Assembly: GCF_000411255.1 (NCBI RefSeq)
Contig: NZ_KE150412.1
Coordinates: 1,375,279 to 1,439,278, forward strand
Direction of reading: 5' to 3'
DNA: 64,000 nt
Origin: Paenibacillus sp. HGH0039
GTDB taxonomy: Bacteria; Bacillota; Bacilli; Paenibacillales; NBRC-103111
A program made the position numbers and the translations under genes. Shown piece after piece: positions 57,701 through 64,000 of this stretch. Each line of letters begins with the position of its first letter. Position 1 is the stretch's first letter. Under the pieces are notes generated by a model. It searched no databases and was not told the origin of the DNA. It worked only from the letters and a program-made list of their open reading frames with translations.

Positions 57701-58975
57701 AATTCTCCGAGTACGCCAAGCGGCGGCCAGACGACGATTGATCAAAATGCTTCCGGTACCGTAACATTCGAAAACGGTCAAAAAGTTATAAACGTATCCG
57801 TTGATGCTGCCAAGCTGGTCGAGCAGCTTGAGAAGGGTGGAGACAAACAAACATTCGTCATCCCCGTAAATCAAGACGCGGATAAAGTGTCTGTGACTCT
57901 GAACGGAGACGCCGTGAAAGCAATGGACAACTTCAAACAAGCTGTGATTGCTATTGAGACGCCTAACGGCAGCTACAAGCTGCCTGCCGCACAGATTGAT
58001 TTTGCTGCTCTATCGGCTCAATTCGGCCAGCAAGTGAAGCCTAGCGATCTTTCCATACGCGTGGATATTGCGAAGAGCGAGGCGACCAAGGTAAACTTCA
58101 TTGGATCAGCGGCGGATAAAGGTCAATTCACGGTCATGGTTGCGCCTGTAGATTTTACGGTTTCAGCCACTTATAAGGACAAGACGGTAAGTATGGACCA
58201 ATTCAGCAAATTTGTTGAGCGTGAAATTCCGATTCCTAGCGGCATCGACCCTAGTAAAATCACGACGGCAGTCGTTCTGAATGACGATGGATCAATTCGT
58301 CAAGTACCGACGCGCTTCATAACCCGCGGTGGCATCCATTACGCGGTTGTGAAGAGCTTAACCAACAGCACTTATTTACTGATCGCGCATCAGAAGACAT
58401 TCGCAGATGTGGAAGAACATTGGGCGAAAGACATTATCCATGACATGGCATCGCGGATGGTGGTAAACGGTGTTGACGATACGCACTTTGCGCCTAACGC
58501 ACCAATCACTCGGGCAGAGTTCGCAGCAATTATCGTCCGGGCACTGGGCATGGACAATAAAGGAAAAACCTTGGCCTTTAAAGATGTAGCTGCAACCGAT
58601 TGGTTCAATCCTGCGATTGCAAAGGCACAGGAATACGGCATAATTGACGGCTATGAAGACGGCAGGTTCCAGCCTGAGAAGACGGTTACTCGTGAGGAAG
58701 CAGCGGTCATGATGGTCAGAGCCATGAAACTCGCGGGTTTGGAGCCAAACGTTAATGATGCAGATATAAAATCCGTTCTGTCCTCATTCGCTGATGGTGC
58801 TTCGGTTGATGCATGGGCCAGACAAGGCGTTAGCGCAGCCGTGAAAAGTAAGCTGATCAACGGTACAGATACCGGACTTCAGCCCAAGAGAGATATTACG
58901 CGAGCCGAAAGCACGGTGCTCATTCATCGAATGCTGGAAAAAACTGAATTAATTGACGGCGTTCGGACGAAATAA
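54716..58975 (+). CDS. Large secreted beta-propeller, fibronectin III and SLH protein
   Basis: A 1419-residue surface protein. The signal peptide ends near residue 36 (KAMA). Residues about 40-785 hold 14 copies of a roughly 54-residue repeat, with a core such as ELYAAWVE, a gap, IRVKKYDGSxW and then GLN; 14 units fit two seven-bladed propellers. A fibronectin type III domain is at about 795-882 (PPTGLVATPG to AEVSVMPQ), a cadherin-like beta-sandwich at about 888-980 (LHTLALSQGTLTPAF), a Ser/Gly linker, an unclassified beta domain (about 1005-1220), and three SLH domains from about 1226 (FADVEEHWAKD). It would be wall-anchored with the propellers outward. The DNA is AT-richer than its neighbours. 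Confidence 0.87.
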   Translation: MNLKLRKRRLTPMFLAFLLFFLSVMPVPFGINKAMAATNWQPIGNSTVGLNVDVTQETSSPSLIQFNNEVYAAWSESVGYTQKTIHIKKYDGTKWDYVGGGVGFHANPSATATGPVMTVYNNELYITWYELSNIGNQIRVKKYNGSNWTFVDGGGSTGLNMNPPAVAYIPHLVVYKNELYIIWVEDTNGYYQIRVKKFNGSVWTSADGGGDDGLNANPSLHAGSPASVVYNGNLYVSWSESDWPKSRVRVKKYDGSTWSFVDGPNGLNNNDSSYAESPSLKVFNNDLYAAYSEDNGSGKQLRVKKFDGSSWASADGGGSVGLNVNASKNARFPILDVYNNTLYLIWSEVNGNNFGGEIRVKKYDGNNWGEASQGIFAMNTSQPNAMHLQLSATRDSLYAAWIEFNGYQNQVRVMKYDGATWLPAYEEINVGLNGNLIDAYDPDLKEYNGELYAAWVEAGKIKVNKYSNGIVLPVSESQGLNVDPTKEAASPKLAVFQNQLYASWIERDNANVWVLRVKKFVDGYTWINDEDCCRNGLNADPRNEALFPNLLTTDDGMYAVWAEAGSVGYDIQVKKFDGTWRSLGRAASHTFGDPSLAMFQNELYGSWLELNGNSYQTRVKKFNGQEWVYADNGEVGGTDDVSSSLIVFNNELYVVWGENSSDRILLKVKRFDGTRWESVENIADSSGGKSLSALKVYGDTLFATWTEWTGRAERVRVKQFNGTSWYAADDGGANGLNVDSSRRAVAPVMEVHNGDLYVSWFEYNGVSNQIRMARYTGAIIPPDPSVPPVNPVIPAPPTGLVATPGDGQAFLQWDSVTGATYYQVYQGTSPGSYGSSSAVTVSGATYSTLITGLSNASTYYFAVQAGNADGVSPLSAEVSVMPQAGHKTDLHTLALSQGTLTPAFDFRTLAYTAEVPNSVSSLTVTASVYDPLSTLKVNGAAVLSGQKSSPINLAVGSNIISAEVTAADGATKTYMVNVTREAASSSSGGNSSGSDNSPSTPSGGQTTIDQNASGTVTFENGQKVINVSVDAAKLVEQLEKGGDKQTFVIPVNQDADKVSVTLNGDAVKAMDNFKQAVIAIETPNGSYKLPAAQIDFAALSAQFGQQVKPSDLSIRVDIAKSEATKVNFIGSAADKGQFTVMVAPVDFTVSATYKDKTVSMDQFSKFVEREIPIPSGIDPSKITTAVVLNDDGSIRQVPTRFITRGGIHYAVVKSLTNSTYLLIAHQKTFADVEEHWAKDIIHDMASRMVVNGVDDTHFAPNAPITRAEFAAIIVRALGMDNKGKTLAFKDVAATDWFNPAIAKAQEYGIIDGYEDGRFQPEKTVTREEAAVMMVRAMKLAGLEPNVNDADIKSVLSSFADGASVDAWARQGVSAAVKSKLINGTDTGLQPKRDITRAESTVLIHRMLEKTELIDGVRTK

Positions 58976-59386
58976 ATTTCTCGCTTCGACGAACTAGTTA
59001 ATGAATAAACCCGGAAAGTTGACTCATTCGAGTGCAACTGCTCCGGGTTTGTTTTTTTGTTTTCCATACTCCCCCAAAGGGACAGGCAGCCTCGAACGCC
59101 GGGAATATTCATACCAATAATTACAGATGGAAATTTTCAATGCATCAAGGAGGAACAAGTTTAAGCCAATCCGAGGGTTTAGGTATGAAAAAAAGTACAC
59201 GCACAGACCTGTACCAAAGGCGCGCAGTCTGTGCATGTACGTTATGTGTGTGGTTATACTGCCGGCGAGCATACGACCTAGCGGCTTCAAGACTTAAGCT
59301 TAACGCCCCATATAGATTTGCTCCCGGAACACAAGGTTGGAGCCATCACTCTGATTGCCGATCCACCCGAGAGCAGCCTGCACCGG
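58976..59386. other. Gene-free stretch between the SLH gene and ruvB
   Basis: It holds the SLH gene terminator at its start and otherwise no convincing gene. One frame near 59160-59440 has a GGAGG-like site but no conserved features and runs into ruvB on the opposite strand. Confidence 0.5.
59007..59057 (+). terminator. Terminator of the large SLH gene
   Basis: AAACCCGGA and TCCGGGTTT with an inner stem AGTTG / CAACT, followed by GTTTTTTTG. It starts 31 bases after the stop codon. Confidence 0.9.
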
Positions 59387-60391
59387 TTAATTTTGCTCCG
59401 GAATCGGCAGCCCCAAATGGCTGTACGCCTGATGCGTGACCATCCGTCCGCGGGGAGTCCGCTGCAAAAAGCCGATTTGCAGCAAATAGGGCTCATACAC
59501 GTCCTCGATGGTCTGGCTTTCCTCGCCAATGGTGGCTGCGATCGTATCAAGTCCGACCGGGCCTCCACGGAACGAAGTAATGATCGCTCTCAGCATTTTG
59601 TGGTCGATCTCGTCAAGGCCGAGATCGTCCACCTGAATGTGCCGGAGCGATTCGCGGGCCAGATCGACGGTAATGATCCCGTCTCCTTTGACCTGGGCGA
59701 AATCGCGTACCCGCTTCAGCAGCCGGTTCGCGATACGCGGCGTGCCCCTGGAGCGCATCCCGATTTCGCGCGACGCCTCTCCGACGATCTGCACCTGGAG
59801 AATGTCGCAGGTGCGGCTGACGATATACGACAGCTCGTCGACGGTGTAGAATTCCAGCCGGCTGATTACGCCGAAGCGGTCCCGCAGCGGAGCCGACAGC
59901 AGCCCTGCGCGAGTCGTCGCGCCGATCAGCGTGAAGGGCGGCAGATCCAGCCGTACGGAACGCGCGCTCGGCCCCTTGCCGATGATAATATCGAGCGCAA
60001 AATCCTCCATCGCCGGATACAACACTTCCTCCACCGTCCGGTGGAGGCGGTGGATTTCGTCGATGAACAGCACGTCGCCTTCCTGCAGATTCGTCAGAAT
60101 CGCAGCGAGGTCGCCGGGCCGCTCGATAGCGGGGCCGCTCGTCGTGCGGATATTGACGCCAAGCTCGTTGGCGATAATATTCGACAGGGTCGTTTTTCCG
60201 AGCCCCGGAGGTCCGTAAAGCAAAACGTGGTCAAGCGCCTCTTTGCGCATTTTGGCCGCTTCGATATAAATCTTGAGATTTTCCTTCGCCTGCGTCTGTC
60301 CGATATATTCCGCCAGGTACCGGGGGCGCAGGGAAAATTCCACGATCTCGTCTTCCATCATCAAGTTCGCGGATATAATACGGTCTTCCAT
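59387..60391 (-). CDS. ruvB: Holliday junction branch migration DNA helicase RuvB
   Basis: A 334-residue AAA+ motor of the RuvAB complex. It has [28 protein letters not shown], Walker [13 protein letters not shown], Walker [26 protein letters not shown], the sensor [18 protein letters not shown] and the winged-helix end [12 protein letters not shown]. The ATG at 60391 has GGGGGAG six bases upstream; earlier in-frame starts lack this. It follows ruvA by 18 bases. Confidence 0.97.
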   Translation of the reverse strand: MEDRIISANLMMEDEIVEFSLRPRYLAEYIGQTQAKENLKIYIEAAKMRKEALDHVLLYGPPGLGKTTLSNIIANELGVNIRTTSGPAIERPGDLAAILTNLQEGDVLFIDEIHRLHRTVEEVLYPAMEDFALDIIIGKGPSARSVRLDLPPFTLIGATTRAGLLSAPLRDRFGVISRLEFYTVDELSYIVSRTCDILQVQIVGEASREIGMRSRGTPRIANRLLKRVRDFAQVKGDGIITVDLARESLRHIQVDDLGLDEIDHKMLRAIITSFRGGPVGLDTIAATIGEESQTIEDVYEPYLLQIGFLQRTPRGRMVTHQAYSHLGLPIPEQN

Positions 60392-60409
60392 CGTCATCTC
60401 CCCCAAAAC

Positions 60410-61036
60410 TTACATTTGAAACAGAGCCTGGAGGGCTTGTTTCATGATGACATCGGCAGGATCGGTATCCTTAACCTTCGGCTGGATGCGGGACCACGCG
60501 CGGTCCGCTTCCGCTTCCGTGTAGCCGAGCGCGAGCAGACCCTGCTTGACTTCGCCCCAGACTCCCTGGGTGCCGAATTCATCCGACGGGTCCACTAAGC
60601 CGAACGAAACGGCCAGATCGCGCTCCGTAACCGGCAGTGCGCCCAGCTTTTCTTTCAAATCAAAAATAAGCCGCTGTGCGGTTTTCTTGCCGATACCCGG
60701 CAGCTTGGTAAGAAAAGCGATATTCTCCTGCTGGATAGCCGCGACTACCGTTTCCGGGCGGCCTCCGGCAAGAATGCCGAGCGCGACTTTGGGCCCGATG
60801 CCGCTGACATCGATAAGCTGCCGGAACAGCATCTGCTCCTCCCTTGTCGGGAAGCCGAACAGCAGGTGTGCGTCTTCGCGCACATGATAATGCGTATACA
60901 GCGTGACATCGGCGTCTTCTTTCAATCCGAACGCGTACGGGTTGGCGCAAAAAACGCGGTAGCCGACTCCGTTCACGTCGAGAACGACGTATTCCGTTTC
61001 ACGCGCAGCTAATTTGCCTCTTAAGAAATCAATCAT
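60410..61036 (-). CDS. ruvA: Holliday junction branch migration protein RuvA
   Basis: A 208-residue RuvA. The OB-fold N-terminus is MIDFLRGKLAARETEYVVLDVNGVGYRV; two helix-hairpin-helix motifs are VSGIGPKVALGIL and LPGIGKKTAQRLIFDL; the C-terminal three-helix domain (EVKQGLLALGYTEAEADRA) contacts RuvB. Its ATG overlaps the ruvC stop (ATGA). Confidence 0.97.
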   Translation of the reverse strand: MIDFLRGKLAARETEYVVLDVNGVGYRVFCANPYAFGLKEDADVTLYTHYHVREDAHLLFGFPTREEQMLFRQLIDVSGIGPKVALGILAGGRPETVVAAIQQENIAFLTKLPGIGKKTAQRLIFDLKEKLGALPVTERDLAVSFGLVDPSDEFGTQGVWGEVKQGLLALGYTEAEADRAWSRIQPKVKDTDPADVIMKQALQALFQM

Positions 61037-61536
61037 CGTTTGGTAACCTCTTTGATTTTATCGTGCAGCGTGGATGAATGTGCGTGGCAGATCGCTACGG
61101 CGAGCGCATCAGCCACGTCATCCGGCTTCGGTATCGCGGACAGCTTAAGAAACATGCGGACCATTTCCTGCACTTGGATTTTCTCCGCTTTGCCATAGCC
61201 GACAACGGCCTGCTTAACTTGGAGCGGCGTGTATTCGCCGACGGGTATTCCGCGCTGAACGGCTGCGAGTATAATCACGCCGCGCGCCTGGCCGACGGTG
61301 AAGGCCGTCGTCACGTTCCGGTTGAAGAACAGTTTCTCGACAGCCATCGCGTCGGGTTTATATTTGTCTATGAGCTGGCAGGCCGCATCATAAACCTGCT
61401 TTAGCCGAAGACCCGGATCGGTATGGGCCTCGGTTTGTATACAGCCGTACTGAACGGGCGTTAGTTTGCTGCCGGTCTTGTCGATAAACCCGAAACCGAC
61501 GATCGCAATGCCCGGGTCGATTCCCAGAATACGCAA
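61033..61536 (-). CDS. ruvC: Crossover junction endodeoxyribonuclease RuvC
   Basis: A 167-residue RuvC resolvase that cuts Holliday junctions. Catalytic positions are visible: the first Asp in RILGIDPGIAIVGFG, the Glu in AVEKLFFNRN, and the final acidic pair in KPDDVADALAVAICH. A TTG at 61536 is the likely start, with GGGAGAG about seven bases upstream; the frame stays open to an ATG at 61596 but that adds a non-conserved segment. B. subtilis lacks RuvC and uses RecU; here a full ruvCAB operon exists. Confidence 0.94.
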   Translation of the reverse strand: MRILGIDPGIAIVGFGFIDKTGSKLTPVQYGCIQTEAHTDPGLRLKQVYDAACQLIDKYKPDAMAVEKLFFNRNVTTAFTVGQARGVIILAAVQRGIPVGEYTPLQVKQAVVGYGKAEKIQVQEMVRMFLKLSAIPKPDDVADALAVAICHAHSSTLHDKIKEVTKR

Positions 61537-61771
61537 AAGAAGTTCTCTCCCATCCCCTGTATGCCCCAAAAAGCGAACATATGTATCACTTTCCATTATA
61601 GCAAATTCTCGCCGAAAGGGATAGCGTGTTTAAAGGCTGGACAAACCGTAAATATTCTCCCACTTGTTCGCGGTCTGTCCGCCGTCTGAATTACAGGTAT
61701 GTTCCGAACATCTTCGGTCCAATCCTGAACTAAATAGAAGTCCCGCAACAACCCTACCGCTCTTGCAACAA

Positions 61772-61799
61772 TAAAAACGGCTCCCTCGCGGAAGCCGTC
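61772..61799 (-). terminator. Terminator after ohr
   Basis: Minus-strand ACGGCTTCC / GGGAGCCGT stem followed by TTTTTAT, about 20 bases after the ohr stop. Confidence 0.82.
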
Positions 61800-61815
61800 T
61801 CGTTTCGCTGTAAAT

Positions 61816-62238
61816 TTACGCTTGGACAACATCGATAAACACGTCGATATTGTCCCGTGTAGCCTTCGAATAAGGACAGACATGGTGTGCGGCGGCGACC
61901 AACTCGTTAGCCGTTCCCATTTCCACCCCGGGAATGCTCACATTGAGTTCGACAGCCAGCTTGAAGCCCCCGTCCGCCTCGTCTTTACCGATCGTTACGT
62001 GAGCCGTCACCTGTGTTTCGGAACGGATCTGTTTTTGGCGCATCACAAGGTTCAGGGCGCTGTCGAAGCAGGCCGCGTAACCCGCCGCAAAAAGCTGCTC
62101 GGGATTTGTTGCCGCTCCGCCGGGACCGCCCAGCTCTTTGGGCATTTTGACCTCCAGGTTCAGCACGCCGTCATCCGAAGTTACTTTCCCGTTCCGTCCG
62201 CCTTGGGCCGTTGCTACCGCTGTGTATAAATGTTCCAT
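61816..62238 (-). CDS. ohr: Organic hydroperoxide resistance protein (Ohr/OsmC family)
   Basis: A 140-residue thiol peroxidase. The two redox cysteines are in GYAACFDSAL and HHVCPYSKATR, with the TNPEQLFAAGYAACF pattern of Ohr and the GGNG-like GRNGKVTSDDG start. It reduces organic peroxides using dihydrolipoyl donors. The usual regulator OhrR is not in this window. The ATG at 62238 has GGGATGGTG upstream. It is an accessory gene between ruvC and bofC. Confidence 0.95.
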   Translation of the reverse strand: MEHLYTAVATAQGGRNGKVTSDDGVLNLEVKMPKELGGPGGAATNPEQLFAAGYAACFDSALNLVMRQKQIRSETQVTAHVTIGKDEADGGFKLAVELNVSIPGVEMGTANELVAAAHHVCPYSKATRDNIDVFIDVVQA

Positions 62239-62363
62239 GGTCAAACACCATCCCTTTAAAAGTTTGAAGTGGAGGCGCCGCAGGAGGCGCTTCGTTGTCT
62301 GATTGAATAATAACACACTATTACATTGTACACAATATAATTTTACAAAATATATATTCACAC

Positions 62364-62390
62364 AAAAAAGCTCCGCCTTCAGAGCGGAAC
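62364..62390 (-). terminator. Terminator after bofC
   Basis: Minus-strand GTTCCGC / GCGGAGC stem followed by TTTTTTG, about 45 bases after the bofC stop. Confidence 0.8.
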
Positions 62391-62435
62391 CTTTTAAAGA
62401 ATTTGTTGAAAATGCCGGCCTGTCCCGTAACAGCT

Positions 62436-63113
62436 TTAGTAATTGGGCGACATCGCCTTTTCGCTCTCCTGTACGGCATAATCGCTGAATGTGGACAAGA
62501 CACTGTTGAACTCCGCCACATCCGACACCCGTATTCCTTCGTGAAGCTGATGGACCGTTTCTTTGGGCAGGGTACTTTCGAGGTATTGGATATTGAGCTG
62601 GAAAAAAGTACGGATCACTTTATCATTGGCCGGCAGTCCGTCAAACAAAGACAAGTTTCCGCTCTCGTCTACGCCGAAGTAAGCGCTCTGTTTGCATTTC
62701 GGCGACAGATCGTCGATATGCTGGGTAAAGATGACACTTCCCCCGGAATTCAAGCTTACAATCCAGTCGGGGTGTTCTCCGTTCAAAGCCGTAATCTCCT
62801 CCGCGGATTTCAGCCCCAGCTCCTGCTGTTCCTCTCCGCATACATACGAGCGCTGTATATAAGTCAGCCGCTGACCGCCTTCAGAGCGGATTTGCCGCAG
62901 CGTTTGTTCCTGCTGCGCTTTCAGAACCCGATCGATTTCCGGCGCGGCAGCTTGTCCGAGCGGTGCGCCGGCTTCCCGGTAAGCCGGCTTGGGGAATTCA
63001 TAGGCAATCAGCAGGTATGCGGCTGCGGCAAGCAGAACGTAACTGCCGAATATCAGCCGTTTGCGTTTAAGACGGATTTTTTTCTTCAATTGCTTCAGCA
63101 AGTTGAAAACCAT
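62436..63113 (-). CDS. bofC: Forespore regulator BofC
   Basis: A 225-residue single-pass membrane protein (helix about 20-38) with the BofC domain: TLRQIRSEGGQRLTYIQRSYVCGEEQQELG and the EHPDWIVSLNSGGSVIFTQHIDDLSP segment, plus the C-terminal CKQSAYFGVDESGNLSLFDG. BofC is secreted across the forespore membrane and inhibits SpoIVB signalling to sigma-K processing. It sits next to ruvC/A as bofC sits near ruvA in B. subtilis. A GTG one codon before the ATG is also possible. Confidence 0.92.
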   Translation of the reverse strand: MVFNLLKQLKKKIRLKRKRLIFGSYVLLAAAAYLLIAYEFPKPAYREAGAPLGQAAAPEIDRVLKAQQEQTLRQIRSEGGQRLTYIQRSYVCGEEQQELGLKSAEEITALNGEHPDWIVSLNSGGSVIFTQHIDDLSPKCKQSAYFGVDESGNLSLFDGLPANDKVIRTFFQLNIQYLESTLPKETVHQLHEGIRVSDVAEFNSVLSTFSDYAVQESEKAMSPNY

Positions 63114-63248
63114 CACGGCAATCCCCTTCTATCCTCTGTTTTCCCTTATTGTTCCCCCAGCCGAAAAGCTTATACATGTATTTCCAGCGGGCAGGATGCG
63201 AGGCTGCGGGCAGGAAATTCCAAGACCTTTTCGTTGTAGGCATAAAAG

Positions 63249-63282
63249 AAAAACTCCGGCGTCCCAGAAGGAATCGCCGGAG
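63249..63282 (-). terminator. Terminator after the SafA-like gene
   Basis: Minus-strand CTCCGGC / GCCGGAG stem with a longer loop followed by TTTTTC, about 50 bases after the stop codon. Confidence 0.82.
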
Positions 63283-63328
63283 CGGAAGCTCACTATTGCT
63301 TGATACGCAAAGCCTGTAAGCAAAGGTC

Positions 63329-64000
63329 TTAAACATTCATCCAAGGAACATTTGCACTAACCGCCTGTTTGGGCGCACTGCGGCCCGCTTTGCGGATGAC
63401 CGTGCGTGCGGAGCTCTTGGAAGTTTTGGCCTTTTTGGGAGCGGACGTTTTCTTGGCCCTGGCCTCAGGTTCGAAGAAGGAGCCCGATTCCTCTTCCTCA
63501 TCGACCAGATGAATCCGGGCTTCGTTTTCTCCGGTTCCCTGTGCGGATTCCCGGAGGCCCTCTATACGGTTAGCGGTCTCCTGATCCTGCGGACCCGAAA
63601 CGGCGTAAGCCGGCTGAGGAAACTGGGCGTAGGGATTCACCGCTCCTTCCTGCTCGGTCCCGTAGCCGTACGGGGCAAGAAACGCGGGTGGGCAGATCCG
63701 TTCCCAATCCGGCTGGCCGTAACTTGTAAACGGCGTGTACGGCGATTGTTGCGCGCCACCGGCATAAGGAGCGAAGCCGGACGGGAATGTCTGGAAGTTT
63801 GCCGCTTCCGGTGCCCGACCGTGCCCTTTCTTGGCTCCCCCGCAGCCGCAGCCGCAATCTTTCTTGCCCGTCATTGGAGGGATAGACGCCAGACCGGCCG
63901 TAAAAGCCTGCGGCCCGTAAGGCTGCGGCGCAAAGCCTTGCGGCCAGACGCCTCCCTGCTCATAGCCTCCGGGCATGTATTGGCCATGATCCGGCTGCTG
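63329..64000 (-). CDS. safA: C-terminal part of a SafA-like spore coat protein (5' end outside window)
   Basis: The last 223 residues of a protein that runs off the right edge. It is rich in Gly, Pro, Gln and Tyr (GGYEQGGVWPQGFAPQPYGPQAF), has a cysteine cluster KKDCGCGCGG near the middle of the visible part, an acidic segment and a Lys/Ala/Ser-rich tail (KKTSAPKKAKTSKSSARTV). Such tails follow an N-terminal LysM in SafA and related coat morphogenetic proteins, and in B. subtilis safA lies next to bofC. The LysM is not in the window, so the SafA name rests on context and composition. Confidence 0.6.
   Translation of the reverse strand, partial: QQPDHGQYMPGGYEQGGVWPQGFAPQPYGPQAFTAGLASIPPMTGKKDCGCGCGGAKKGHGRAPEAANFQTFPSGFAPYAGGAQQSPYTPFTSYGQPDWERICPPAFLAPYGYGTEQEGAVNPYAQFPQPAYAVSGPQDQETANRIEGLRESAQGTGENEARIHLVDEEEESGSFFEPEARAKKTSAPKKAKTSKSSARTVIRKAGRSAPKQAVSANVPWMNV

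Noticed and set aside
59032..59439. Plus-strand 135-codon frame downstream of the large SLH gene
   Set aside because: It starts inside the SLH terminator and ends within ruvB on the other strand; no features of a protein gene.

Overview
The window comes from a spore-forming, low-to-moderate-GC Bacillota chromosome, most probably Paenibacillaceae (Paenibacillus or a close relative). The evidence is sporulation and germination genes (gerA-type ABC operon, bofC, spoVB, a SafA-like tail), two T-box leaders, S-layer-homology (SLH) proteins, CymR, IreB and separate secD and secF. Most genes lie on the minus strand, and their order follows the Bacillus subtilis yrrO-alaS-trmU-rarA-aspS-hisS-relA-apt-secDF-tgt-queA-ruvAB-bofC-safA segment, with accessory insertions. 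No IS element, prophage, CRISPR array, rRNA or tRNA gene was found.

Layout from the left: a pair of U32-family genes (tRNA hydroxylation, TrhP1/TrhP2-like), mltG, two DUF1292 genes, ruvX, ireB and alaS with its T-box (1-7446); a DUF1854 protein and an ABC exporter with an unusual N-terminus (7574-10343); an AI-2E-family permease, a zinc-ribbon protein, a PRC-barrel protein, iscS-like desulfurase and cymR, with mnmA divergent (10528-15541); a K+/H+ antiporter, rarA and a gerA-gerB-gerC germinant-receptor operon (15919-22385); an SLH protein, tcdA, aspS and hisS under a second T-box, and an HxlR regulator (22704-28877); a phosphodiester-glycosidase-like protein convergent with a membrane-anchored FAD oxidoreductase (29115-32054); a possible 57-residue protein, dtd, relA, uracil permease, apt, recJ, a CDF metal transporter, secF, secD and comN (32468-44048); spoVB, DUF421, an IT-superfamily transporter, TIGR04086, PAP2 and yajC (44231-49820); tgt, queA and a SpoIID/LytB protein (49840-54200); a 1419-residue beta-propeller/SLH protein on the plus strand (54716-58975); then ruvB, ruvA, ruvC, ohr, bofC and a SafA-like C-terminus running off the right edge (59387-64000).

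Functional themes are tRNA maturation and charging (trhP pair, alaS, hisS-aspS, mnmA with its sulfur donor, tcdA, dtd, tgt, queA), recombination and repair (ruvX, rarA, recJ, ruvABC), Sec translocation (secD, secF, yajC) and spore biology. Terminators are well defined and several are bidirectional between convergent genes.

The least ordinary pieces are the giant SLH protein, whose 14 repeats suggest two seven-bladed propellers and which interrupts the ruv-spoIID-queA neighbourhood; the ABC exporter/DUF1854 pair; a CDF transporter with altered metal-site residues; a FAD oxidoreductase preceded by a long leader; and an acidic N-terminal extension on ComN. None can be declared a new system from sequence alone.
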